Of a DNA stretch of 64,000 bases, positions 33,872-42,256 are shown in pieces. How positions within the stretch are numbered: the first letter of the stretch is position 1; every line of letters starts with the position of its first letter. The stretch lies in NCBI GenBank assembly GCA_965238265.1, contig OZ250185.1, positions 1,488,001-1,552,000 on the forward strand. The letters run 5' to 3'. The notes beneath the pieces are model-generated. The model was not told where the DNA came from and searched no databases. It saw only the letters and a program-made list of their open reading frames with translations. The position numbers were made by a program, and so were the translations under genes. The DNA is from JAJDUF01 sp965238265. Its GTDB lineage: Bacteria; Chloroflexota; UBA11872; UBA12225; JAJDUF01.

Positions 33872-34534
33872 GTGTGTACCGTGTTCACAATCAGTAGCAC
33901 CAGATTCAACAAGCGTGGTCTACTCTCGGTTGCTGCCGCCACTGGCGCAACACTCGCCCTTCCTCACAGCGTAAAGGCCTACGGACCTGACAGTTCCTGC
34001 CCGGTTTATTACCTCCTGACACATCCTATGGCTAATGTCAGGAAGCTATGGAGGCTGCAAGGCACGCCTCATCTGTGGGTGCAAGGAGCGCCTCAGAGGA
34101 TGGGCGGGGCAGGGTCACAACCATGCTGGCAGTCGCAGTCATATCATTGGCTGGGAGATACCCGCGCCGTCAAGGAGGCGACACGTCGCGGTGGAAGAAT
34201 AGACTGGAACAGCATCGAGGAAATCACTATCGAATACCTTCAGTCACTTCCCACAGACCCTGGCATGTGGACCGGTCGAAATCCTAAGAGGGTTGGCGAT
34301 CCGGCTCTCTCGTTGGGCCTGGTGAAGATTGGAGCGCCGATATATCTAGCGAAGTGGGAAACTGATTGGGAGTTTCCCAAACTGCTCCACATTAGAAGCA
34401 TTGACGATGTGCGGCTGTTTGGCATCAACGAGCGCAACTACGGGCGCTTCGTTACAGACTGGCGCTCGTGGCAATCCTCTACAGGTTTCAAGGTTGCGGA
34501 GTTAGAGCGCGGCACGCTTCCCCGTGCTACGTGA
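33872..34534 (+). CDS. Secreted protein with the LQGTPHLW domain
   Basis: A 220-residue exported protein with an N-terminal signal (KRGLLSVAAATGATLALP, cleavage after VKA). The rest is the same undescribed domain as in the protein at 15781: WRLQGTPHLW, HWLGDTRAV, GRIDWN, YLAKWETDWEFPKLLHI, SIDDVRLFGINERNYGRFV and LERGTLPRAT. Here it stands alone with no LRRs and has an inserted Gly/Gln/Ser-rich loop after LW. No catalytic residues are evident; conserved Trp and Asp-Trp-Asn suggest a binding role. The start may be the GTG at 33872; no ATG fits. AT-richer than the chromosome around it, and followed by a CAP-domain gene. Confidence 0.65.
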   Translation: MCTVFTISSTRFNKRGLLSVAAATGATLALPHSVKAYGPDSSCPVYYLLTHPMANVRKLWRLQGTPHLWVQGAPQRMGGAGSQPCWQSQSYHWLGDTRAVKEATRRGGRIDWNSIEEITIEYLQSLPTDPGMWTGRNPKRVGDPALSLGLVKIGAPIYLAKWETDWEFPKLLHIRSIDDVRLFGINERNYGRFVTDWRSWQSSTGFKVAELERGTLPRAT

Positions 34535-34543
34535 GCACCTATC

Positions 34544-35613
34544 ATGAATAAGCGCCGACTGCTACAGACGTTGGCCGCCTCCGGTCTAGCCTTAGCTTGG
34601 CCGCACCGCGCTAGTGCCGTCACCTGCAAGGACTACATGCTGCATCTTATCAACATCGAGCGCAAAAAGCCGGTGTTGATCCGGTGACGTTGGGTACTAA
34701 TGGTGCGGCACAAGTACACGCCGATAACCTGGTGAAGTTTTGTGTCTTCTCGCATTGGGGTGTTGACGGCACAAAGCCGTACATGCGATACAGTCTCGCA
34801 GGTGGATTTCAGTGCAATCAGGAGAACGTGTACGGGCTGGGCTTGTGCGTTCCCGAACTCACCAACGTCACAGACATGGTGGGTAACGTTGCCGTCAACA
34901 TACACAAGGCTATGTCTGGTTGGATGTTGAGTGAAGGCCACAGAGAAAACATCCTTGACCAGTGGCACGAGAAAGTGAACATTGGCATCGCTTGGGATGC
35001 GTACAGTCTTGCTATCGTACAGCACTTCGAGGACTTTCATGTTGCTATGGGAGAGCCTCCGTCTATCGTTGGTGGCTTTCTATCCTTGTCAGGCCAAGTC
35101 CGTAGCGCTGACATTTTGGAGGGCCTGAATCCTATCATAGTTATCTACTACGATCCACCGCCGAGTGTGCTTACAATACCGCAGATTCTTGAAGGCGGTC
35201 TGTACTTCTATGGGCGTCCTATAGTTGCGCTGACTTCCACTGACACAGATGCAACTATACCCTACAACCATCAGGCGTGCGGCAATCCCTACGACGCCGA
35301 CATAGACTTAGCACTTCCCGAAACGTTTGTTGAGCGAAACAGTGTGATAGACGAAACGAAGCAAGTGACTAGCAACTGTGAAGGTGAGTTGGTGCAGATA
35401 CCCACTTCCCACGTTGCACAGAGAAGCGGCACGAAGTGGAGTGTGAATACAAGAGGTGTCTTTGACATTACTGGTAGAGTTGGTAGCTTTCTTACCGAGT
35501 ACGGATCAGGAGTCTATACTGTAGAGATGCGTTCAAGTGGAGAGAAGTCAATACCTTTACTCCAGTATTCCATCTTTCACCGCACCGCAAAGCCAGCAGG
35601 GTACGGCCCTTAG
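34544..35613 (+). pseudogene. Secreted CAP/SCP-domain protein with a -1 frameshift
   Basis: Begins MNKRRLLQTLAASGLALAWP, a signal peptide with an Arg pair, then LHLINIERKK. At 34664-34669 the codons AAA AAG are followed by a TGA at 34685 in frame, while the -1 frame continues AGVDPVTLGTNGAAQVHADN. Joined, the two parts make a complete CAP domain: FSHWGVDG (His), CNQENVYG (Glu), MLSEGHRENIL (Glu, His). Residues after ~170 form a beta-rich C-terminal region. Either a lost A in an A6 tract or a programmed -1 shift on AAAAAG. CAP proteins are extracellular with varied roles. Low GC, next to the LQGTPHLW gene with a similar signal. Confidence 0.8.
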
Positions 35614-35739
35614 AAGTCAAGTTGTTCCAGTCTGGTAAAGAGCTGGTTTGAGCATGGCCAGCCTCCTACTCGATGCGTAGGGTGTCTCCGCTAGGATGCA
35701 ACTACTTACTTGCTAAGACACTGATAGGGAGGTTTCCCA

Positions 35740-36140
35740 GTGCAAGAGCACGATCAGCAAGAACTTGTAGATCGCGTGATAGCTTCTCATATTCGTCTCT
35801 TTGCTGTGGCGATACGCCAAGCTGTACTGAGCATGGTGATCGAAGTCAAGGGCGGCCGGCACGTGACGATTAGCATGGTGCGGGACTTGCGCGGCGTGCT
35901 GGAACGGGAAACGGCGCAACTGGCCGGGCTGATTGTCCTCGAGCCGCCGAGTGACCGGCAGCGGGCCAACTTCCTGCGGGAAATGGCGCAAGCCGGGACC
36001 TGGAGGTGCATGGTATCCCGTATCCCCGGATGCAGCTATTGACGCTACCGGAGTTATTGGCGGGGCAGCGATTCCAGACGCCGACGGTGGCGGCGGGCCG
36101 GCACGAACTACAGCCGGTGATGCCTGGGATGCCGGTGTAG
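35740..36140 (+). pseudogene. Remnant of a DNA methyltransferase with Mrr-like C-terminal domain
   Basis: A GTG at 35740 opens a frame with IEVKGGRHVTISMVRDLRGVL and LAGLIVLEPPSDRQRANFL, the restriction-endonuclease-like C-terminal domain found after adenine methyltransferases. Near 35998 the frame shifts by -1: the continuation DLEVHGIPYPRMQLLTLPEL runs to the TAG at 36138. The methyltransferase catalytic half (DPPY motif) is missing upstream, so only the tail remains. A GGGAGG ribosome site before the GTG may be fortuitous. A decayed restriction-modification gene in the same damaged patch as the CAP gene. Confidence 0.7.
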
Positions 36141-36143
36141 GAG

Positions 36144-36551
36144 ATGGTTATGACCCCAGAGAATGTAACAGCATGGGCAGCAGCATCGACTACTATTCTG
36201 GCGTTTTCAATAGTAGTTGTCAGCATTGGCAACTGGTGCTATCGGAGGCAGGAAGAGCGGCGGAAACTTGAACTTTGCCGTGATGATTGGGAGATGTTGC
36301 ATATCTTGACGAGAGATGACACCGGGTTGTTGTCTTTCAGCATACAGGCAGATAGTGACAATAACGAAAACGAGCCCGATAAACTTGAACTACCTGGTAC
36401 CGTTGTTGAAGAGTTACGGGAACTTGTAGCGAAAGGCATTCTTTATGAGGACCCTGGAGCGTCCAGAAGCAAAGCAAGTTTTCGGTTCACACGCAAGGGC
36501 CGGAAGGTCGTTCGCGACAACAAAGAGAAACTGGCAAACTGGTACGAATGA
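36144..36551 (+). CDS. Small membrane protein with winged-helix-like tail
   Basis: A 135-residue protein: one membrane helix (WAAASTTILAFSIVVVSIGN), then a charged soluble domain. The C-terminal ~70 residues (VVEELRELVAKGILYED, SKASFRFTRKGRKVVRDN) resemble a winged helix with a beta hairpin, as in many regulator or sensor proteins, but the link is weak. The ATG at 36144 or 36150; GGAG favours 36150. AT-richer than the chromosome and adjacent to the methyltransferase remnant, so probably part of the same acquired segment. Confidence 0.5.
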   Translation: MVMTPENVTAWAAASTTILAFSIVVVSIGNWCYRRQEERRKLELCRDDWEMLHILTRDDTGLLSFSIQADSDNNENEPDKLELPGTVVEELRELVAKGILYEDPGASRSKASFRFTRKGRKVVRDNKEKLANWYE

Positions 36552-36904
36552 AGCCGCCTAGCCCCTAACTACTAACTGCGATTTTTTGATGATGCTCTGA
36601 GGGAATACTTTGAAAAGGTGAAGAGGTTCCGCTACAGCTCAGACTACTTAGGTAAGAGGTAGGGGAGGGTGCCACCGACCCTGCTCATCCTCATGCTGAC
36701 AATCCCCTCACCCCGGCCCTCTCCCCGTGGGAGAGGGGGTTGGATTCCCGCGTTCGCGGGAATGATGGGGGGGCGGGCGGCACTCCTACGGTCTTGCGGA
36801 GGTGGGGGTAGAATGGGGCGGGGGGCGTGAAACCCTTTAGGGCGTGGGCGGTCTAAGGGGCAGAGAGTGGAGCGGCCGCGGGGGCTGCTGGCGGCGGAGC
36901 CGAG
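36552..36904. other. Intergenic region, repeats only
   Basis: 353 bp. A family A copy (36717-36740) followed by a REP-like ATTCCCGC/GCGGGAAT hairpin near 36743-36764. The last ~100 bp are the GC-rich leader of the ECF sigma gene. I see no RNA gene or promoter that I would defend. Confidence 0.7.
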
Positions 36905-37636
36905 GTGGAGAGAGCGGTGGCGCAGCAAGACGGAGGCTCGGACAGGGTAGCGGCGGTTGCGCCGGGGGCGGATGAGGCGGCGCTGGTCCGGCGTAGTCAG
37001 GGCGGGGATCAGCAAGCCTTTGCGATACTGGTGCAGGCCTATCAGGGAACGGCCTACGCCCTCGCCTTGCGCCTCTTGCGGAATCCTGAAGATGCCAACG
37101 ATATGGCTCAAGAGGCTTTCATCCGCGCCTGGCAGGCGCTGCCGAGGTTTCGCGGTCAGTCGCGCTTTGGTAGCTGGCTGTATCGGATTGTCTACAACCT
37201 CAGTCTGAACCGACAGGACGCGCTGCGGCGGCAGGGGCTGCGCGTAACGGACGGTGAGGCGGTGGCTGCCTGTCTGCCAGCCCAGGAAGGCGATCCGGTC
37301 CGCGCGGCCGAGGCGGGCGAGCTGCGGGAGTGGCTCTGGAGCCAAGTAGACCTGCTCCCCGAACGCTACCGGGCCGTCTTGGTGCTGTATTATTTGCGCG
37401 AGCTGTCGTATGATGAGATCGCGGAGATACTTGATCTGCCGCTGGGGACTGTCAAGACTCATCTCTTCCGGGCCAAGGCGGAGCTGAAAAAGCGGCTCGA
37501 ACACCAGTGGCCGGGGCGGCCGGCAGTTGATAAGCCCGCCGGTCCCGAGGACGATCCGTCCGCACGGGCGCAAGTCCGGCTGGACCGGCCGGCTACACTA
37601 GACGGGAGCACGATGCGATGCGCTTGGGTGCCTTGA
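36905..37636 (+). CDS. ECF-type RNA polymerase sigma factor
   Basis: A 243-residue sigma factor. Region 2 spans ~30-110 (QAFAILVQAYQGTAYALALR, NDMAQEAFIRAWQALPRFRG, FGSWLYRIVYNLSLNR) and region 4 spans ~145-205 (LPERYRAVLVLYYLRELSYD, EIAEILDLPLGTVKTHLFRA). The tail after ~207 is Pro/Arg-rich and may be disordered. It is followed, with a 19-nt overlap, by a membrane protein with an anti-sigma zinc motif, the usual arrangement for signal-dependent release of an ECF sigma. The GTG/ATG choice is uncertain within the first ten codons. Confidence 0.92.
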   Translation: MERAVAQQDGGSDRVAAVAPGADEAALVRRSQGGDQQAFAILVQAYQGTAYALALRLLRNPEDANDMAQEAFIRAWQALPRFRGQSRFGSWLYRIVYNLSLNRQDALRRQGLRVTDGEAVAACLPAQEGDPVRAAEAGELREWLWSQVDLLPERYRAVLVLYYLRELSYDEIAEILDLPLGTVKTHLFRAKAELKKRLEHQWPGRPAVDKPAGPEDDPSARAQVRLDRPATLDGSTMRCAWVP

Positions 37637-38184
37637 TCTGTGCGCTCACCCGCCGACGCTTACCGGGTCTGGCCGCGCGGGCGGCCGCGGACAGCGAGAC
37701 TGCGCCGCCGCGCCACGTCCGGCAATGCCTGGACTGCAAACAGGAGTGGGCACGCTGGCTGAGTCTTGAGCAGGCGCTCTGGGCCGGCCCCGAGCAGCCG
37801 CCGACACCGAACTTGCTGCCGGGGATCATCGCGGCGCTGCCGGCGCAAGCGGCACCGCTGCCACCGGCACAGCATGGCCCGGCAACGCAGTGGTGGCTGT
37901 TCGCTGCTGCTGCGCTGGCGGTCCTGCCGGCGTTGCTCGTAGGCAGCGGGGACCCGGTGGTGTTGCTGGTGGCGATAGTAGACTGGCTGGTCGGCACCGC
38001 TGGCTCGTCCTGGGCAGCGCCCCTCTTGACGCTGCTGGAGCCGCTCGGCGGCGAGACGGCGTTGCTGGGCCGGCTGGTGCCGATCCTCGAAAGTACCGCT
38101 CGGTCTGCCGAGACGCTCCTGCCGGCGTTGATTGCGCTGATCGCGCTCAAGCCGCTGGTGCAACGGCTGGCCGCGGCCCCGTAG
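37618..38184 (+). CDS. Membrane anti-sigma factor (ZAS-like)
   Basis: A 188-residue protein: HVRQCLDC at ~33-40 is the H-X3-C-X2-C core of zinc-binding anti-sigma domains; the region ~95-140 has a membrane helix (WLFAAAALAVLPALLVG), and a second hydrophobic stretch lies near the C-terminus. It would hold the upstream sigma factor at the membrane until a signal arrives. The ATG at 37618 overlaps the sigma gene, indicating coupled translation. The extracytoplasmic part is short, so sensing may need a partner that is not visible here. Confidence 0.75.
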   Translation: MRLGALICALTRRRLPGLAARAAADSETAPPRHVRQCLDCKQEWARWLSLEQALWAGPEQPPTPNLLPGIIAALPAQAAPLPPAQHGPATQWWLFAAAALAVLPALLVGSGDPVVLLVAIVDWLVGTAGSSWAAPLLTLLEPLGGETALLGRLVPILESTARSAETLLPALIALIALKPLVQRLAAAP

Positions 38185-38419
38185 CCGGTCGTGGCCCCCA
38201 CCCTGGCCCTTGTATGTTATGGGATGGTAGTCATTGGTGGCTACCCGGGCGTGACAGACCGGATGGCCCAAGGTCCACGAAGACCGTGGGGGAGCGAGGG
38301 TCGTCACGCTCGTCGGTTCCCAGAACCCGCACAGTTGCCAGGGCCGCTGCCCCGGGCAAGCCCGTATCTTGCAAGGCTGGGTCAGCGGGAACCGGACCAC
38401 CCCCCGGCCGGAGGTTCGT
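38185..38419 (+). ncRNA. IS110 left-end region, candidate bridge-RNA locus
   Basis: 235 bp between the anti-sigma stop and the IS110 transposase ATG. In IS110 elements this end holds the structured bridge RNA that guides recombination. Here CGGTTCCC (38314-38321) pairs with GGGAACCG (38387-38394), enclosing ~65 nt with internal G/C stems. No target or donor loops can be assigned by eye, so this is a candidate only. Confidence 0.35.
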
Positions 38420-39355
38420 ATGCCGAAGCCAGCCGTGTTTGTCGGAATCGATGTGGCCCAAGCGACCCTCGTCGTCGCCGTGCGACCCCAGGAGCAGTGT
38501 TGGACCGTGCCCAACGATGCCACCGGGCTGGCCACCCGGCAACGCCGACTCCAGCGCCAGGCCCCCACCCTGATCGTGCTCGAAGCCACCGGGGGCCTGG
38601 CGCGGCTCGCCGCCAGCACGCTCGGCGCCGCGGGGCTGCCCGTGGCAGTGGTCAATCCGCGCCAGGTGCGCGACTTCGCCAAGGCCACGGGGCGGCTCGC
38701 CAAGACCGATGCGCTCGATGCCCAGGTGCTGGCCCACTTCGCGGCCGCGGTCCAGCCACCCCCCCGCCCGCTGCCGGATACCCAGACCGCCGACCTGGTC
38801 GCGGTGCTCGCCCGGCGTCGCCCGGTGGTCAAGAGGCATACGGCCGAGCAGAACCGGCTGCCGCGGGCCACCGGGGCGCGGGTGCGCCGGCGCATCCAAG
38901 TCCACGGGCGCTGGCTGGAGCGGGCGCTGGCCCGCGTAGACGCCGACCTGGATCAGGCCTTGCCGGCCAGCCCGCTCTGGCGGGTGCAGGAAGACTTGCT
39001 GCGCAGTGTGCCTGGTGTGGGGAAGGTGCTGCCGCGCACCCTGCTGGCGGAGCTGCCGGAGCTAGGCACGTTGTCGCGCCAGCAGGTGGCGCCGCTGAAC
39101 CGGGACAGTGGCACCTGGCGCGGGCGGCGGGGCACGTGGGGGGGCCGGGGCGCGGTGCGGGCGGTCCTGTACATGGCGGCGCTGACGGCCCCGCGCCACA
39201 ATCCCCCCCTGCGGCGGTTCTACCACCGGTTATGCGCGGCGGGCAAAGCGAAGAAGGTGGCGCTGGTAGCCTGTATGCGCAAGCTGCTGACGATGCTGAA
39301 TGCGATGCTACGGGACCAGACTCCCTGGCAGCCGCCGGCGGTTGCTACCGCTTGA
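38420..39355 (+). mobile_element. IS110-family transposase/recombinase
   Basis: A 311-residue DEDD recombinase. The N-terminal RuvC-like domain shows FVGIDVAQATL (Asp11), LIVLEATGGLARL (Glu) and AKTDALDAQVL (Asp pair). The C-terminal Tnp20 domain shows LLRSVPGVGKVLPRTLLAEL, AVLYMAALTAPRHNPPLRR and KKVALVACMRKLLTMLNAM. The stretch DSGTWRGRRGTWGGRGAVRA contains the family serine, although the usual RGxSxxSG form is altered. Length is close to typical (~330-400), slightly short. Ends of the element cannot be fixed because IS110s lack terminal inverted repeats. The ATG at 38420 follows CCGGAGG. Confidence 0.9.
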
Positions 39356-39426
39356 CAGCCAACACAGTTGCTCCCCCGTGGCGACCGGGGAGGGAACGTA
39401 CCGTCCCCTTGCCACAGCGGGGGGAC

Positions 39427-40869
39427 CTATCGGGGGGCCGGAGCCGCGACTTCCGCCTCCTGCAAATCCGCTAACGCCGCCGTGATGTCCTCGTCGGTGG
39501 CGGCGCGCCACTCGCTGCTCCGCTCTTCCAGTGCCGTAAGCACCTGCCGGTTGCTCTGCCCTTGATCGTGCAGCTGGCGCGCAGCCGCGGTGACGCGCAG
39601 CCGGTGGCTGCCCGCCAACGAGCCGTGCCTGCGGCGCACGGTGCCGGCAAACTCCCCGGTTTCGACCTCGAAACCGGCGGCCTCCGCACGTCGGAGCCAG
39701 GCGCGGAAGCCGACGGGACAGCGCAAGACTTCCTGCTCGCGCGCCCATTGTGGCCGGCGCTGCTCGACGGCCCGGGCCAGCGCGCTGAGGAGCGCCGCGG
39801 CGTCGGTGGGCCGCACGCGGCGCACGAGCCGATCGAGCGCCGGCGTGGCGTCCCAATCCGCCGGGAGCTGGGCGAGGGCCGGGCGGTACAGGGTACGCAG
39901 CGCACCGTGTAGACCGGCGCCCAGCCGCCAGTAGCGCTCGGCCACCGTCAGCTCTGCCGCGGCCAAGCGCCGCCCGTCGAGCGCCGCCAGCCGCCCGCCC
40001 TCGGCCCAGCCCTCCAGCATCCCCAACATGGTCGCCGGCACTACCGGTTCGAGATGCGCCGAGAGCTGAAAGCCGCTGCTGCGGGACCGAGTAGCCGGGG
40101 CACCGCGCGGTAGGCGGGGGAGCCGTATACCGGGGCGGACGTTGGCGAGCAGCTTGTGGAGCCAGCGATTGAAGGCGCTGTCGGGCGCGATGAAGATACC
40201 CTCCGGAACGAGCGTGCTGCCTACGTTTCCGGCCATCAGATCGGTCAGTGTCTCGCGGTAGGCAGCGGAGGGGGCTTGGTCGAGGATGGTCGCGGCGACG
40301 TCCGGCACTTCGCTGGCGATGCGCGGCAGGTTGCCGGCCAGCCGCGCCGCCGACACCTGCTCCGGGTTGGCCGTATCGAGCGACGCCTTGAAATCGGCGG
40401 CCTGGACAACCAGCCGGCCGCTGCGTCCTAGGGTGCCGAGCAGCAGGAGGTCCGGGGCCGACACGCCGGCGGTGTGGAGGGCCGGGCCGGCGTCAGGCCC
40501 GGAATCGACGCTAATGAGGTGGGTGATTGTGGCGGCGCGGCCGGCGCCCAGCGGTACGGACCAGGGCAGGCGCTTACTCAGCAGGGAGAGGCCAAGGTCC
40601 TCCCAGCGGCGGCCGATTAGCGCAGAGGCCTCACCCCAGGCCCCGATGAGGCGCGAATACTCCTCCGCTTGGACGCTGGTGCCTGGGAAGTCGGCGATGG
40701 TGAGGAAGCGGGGCGGTACCGGCAGCTTCGGCTTGGAGGGGCCAGGGCCGCGTGCTTTGTCGGGTGGTGAGGGTTTCCGTTGCACAACAATTCCCAGGGC
40801 AGCGGCGCATATCGGAGTGCCGGCAGTCGCGGCGTGCCGGGCACGTGCAGGGTGAGGATACCATTGCAC
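39427..40869 (-). CDS. Large hypothetical protein with PD-(D/E)XK-like motif
   Basis: A 480-residue soluble protein of unknown family. Residues ~139-161 (PDLLLLG, then VVQAADFK) match a PD-X(~18)-DXK nuclease core: Asp140, Asp159 and Lys161. The middle part is helical and Ala/Leu/Arg-rich; the C-terminal ~60 residues are helix-rich with a SNRQVLTALEE pattern. The start may be the ATG at 40869 or a GTG at residue 29 (VVQRKPSPPDKARG), since residues 1-28 are low in conservation-like character. It is convergent with the IS110 gene, 70 bp away, and stands alone. Nuclease activity is inference. Confidence 0.5.
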   Translation of the reverse strand: MQWYPHPARARHAATAGTPICAAALGIVVQRKPSPPDKARGPGPSKPKLPVPPRFLTIADFPGTSVQAEEYSRLIGAWGEASALIGRRWEDLGLSLLSKRLPWSVPLGAGRAATITHLISVDSGPDAGPALHTAGVSAPDLLLLGTLGRSGRLVVQAADFKASLDTANPEQVSAARLAGNLPRIASEVPDVAATILDQAPSAAYRETLTDLMAGNVGSTLVPEGIFIAPDSAFNRWLHKLLANVRPGIRLPRLPRGAPATRSRSSGFQLSAHLEPVVPATMLGMLEGWAEGGRLAALDGRRLAAAELTVAERYWRLGAGLHGALRTLYRPALAQLPADWDATPALDRLVRRVRPTDAAALLSALARAVEQRRPQWAREQEVLRCPVGFRAWLRRAEAAGFEVETGEFAGTVRRRHGSLAGSHRLRVTAAARQLHDQGQSNRQVLTALEERSSEWRAATDEDITAALADLQEAEVAAPAPR

Positions 40870-41094
40870 GCGCCTGGACAGGTGCTCGCGGTGCCGTTAG
40901 CATGGGCGCCGATGCTCCGGTCCGAGGAGGAGCTTTGACCTAACCCCCGGCCCCTTCCCTACGAGGGAAGGGGAGTATGGTGGGAGCGACAAGGCCCCCC
41001 TATGGTCCCCCCGCTTCGCAGGGGGACGGGCGCAGCACGCTGCGCCCCTACGGCTTGGACCGTACCTACCCCGGTCAGCGATGAGGAGTGCCCT
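40870..41094. repeat. Stacked family A, C and D repeats before the MocA-type gene
   Basis: Contains a family A dyad (CCCCTTCCCT 40951-40960, AGGGAAGGGG 40964-40973), a family C copy (40991-41023) and a family D stretch (GGGCGCAGCACGCTGCGCCCCT, near 41028-41050). GATGAGGAG provides the ribosome site for the next gene. Confidence 0.7.
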
Positions 41095-42141
41095 ATGGTG
41101 AAGCGCGTGCAGGTCGGGCTGATTGGTTGTGGCACGGTCGCTACGGAGCGCGTCGAACGCGCTTATCCGGCCTTGCACGAGCTGGCGGAGGTCGTGGCTA
41201 CGTGCGATCCGGTGGCGGAGCGAGCCGAGACGCTGGCCGCCCACGCCCGGCGGTCCGGCGCGGATTGTCGTGTCTATACGGCGCTCGACGACCTGCTGGC
41301 CGATCCGCGGGTGGAGGCGGTAGACATCTGCACGCCGCACCCGCATCACGCGGAGCCGGCTATTGCGGCCGCTGGCGTTGGCAAGCACGTGCTGGTCGAG
41401 AAGCCGATGGCGACGACGCTCGACGACGGGAGGCGGATGCTCGCCGCGGCTGAGCGTGCCGGGGTCATCCTATGTGTCAATGAGCAGCTGCGGGTGCAGG
41501 AGCCGGTCCTGAGAGCACGCGACATGATCGCGGCCGGCGAGATCGGCACGCCGGCCGTGGTGCGCGCGCATCGGATCGGGTACCTGGAAGAGCGCTGGAT
41601 GGTGCGCGGCTGGCGCCAAGACGCGGCGCTGGCCGGTGGCGGGATGCTGCTCGACCAAGGGCCGCACTATTTCGCCATGCTGCGCGTGCTGGTGGGGCCG
41701 GTGGCCGGCGAGGTAACACACGTGTCGGCGCTGGCCGGGACGGTGCGTGAGGACTGGAGTGCCGAGGATACGGCGGTCGTGGTGCTGCGCTTCGAGTCCG
41801 GGCTGCTGGGTGAGGCGCTGTACTGCTGGGCGACCCGGACGCCGGATCGGGGGGCGGTCGGCTCGGCCTACGGCACCCGTGGCAGCCTCGACATAATCTC
41901 GGCGCAGGGCGGTCTGGTACTGCACCGCGGCGACCTGCCCGGCGGTCGGCAGGTGGTCATCCCCCACGACGGCTATGACCATAGCTACAACATGAGCATT
42001 GCCGACTTCCTGCGTGCGGTGCGCGGTGAGCGACCGGCTATCAGCACGGGCACAGAAGGTCTGCGCGACCTGGCGGTGGTCGAGGCGTGCTATCGCTCGT
42101 GGCGGTCCGGGCGGATCGAGCGGGTAGAGGCCGTAGGATAG
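41095..42141 (+). CDS. Gfo/Idh/MocA-family oxidoreductase
   Basis: A 348-residue NAD(P)-dependent sugar or inositol-type dehydrogenase. The Rossmann start VGLIGCGTVATERV, then DICTPHPHHAEPAIAA and HVLVEKPMATTLDDG (the EKP motif with catalytic Lys). The C-terminal domain has GGGMLLDQGPHYFAML with the His-proximal signature (GGG-D-X2-HY). Substrates in this family are diverse sugars and cannot be read here. Downstream genes encode a ceramidase-like hydrolase and a GH4 glycosidase, suggesting a carbohydrate or glycolipid catabolic block. Confidence 0.9.
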   Translation: MVKRVQVGLIGCGTVATERVERAYPALHELAEVVATCDPVAERAETLAAHARRSGADCRVYTALDDLLADPRVEAVDICTPHPHHAEPAIAAAGVGKHVLVEKPMATTLDDGRRMLAAAERAGVILCVNEQLRVQEPVLRARDMIAAGEIGTPAVVRAHRIGYLEERWMVRGWRQDAALAGGGMLLDQGPHYFAMLRVLVGPVAGEVTHVSALAGTVREDWSAEDTAVVVLRFESGLLGEALYCWATRTPDRGAVGSAYGTRGSLDIISAQGGLVLHRGDLPGGRQVVIPHDGYDHSYNMSIADFLRAVRGERPAISTGTEGLRDLAVVEACYRSWRSGRIERVEAVG

Positions 42142-42256
42142 GGCCGGCTGGTGTTCCGCTACTCGTATTTGACATGCCGGGATAGCGCTGGAGCAGGGAT
42201 TAAGCTCAACCTTCCTGTCCATCCATGTGAATACTACTGCTGCCGGGAGGGACAAC

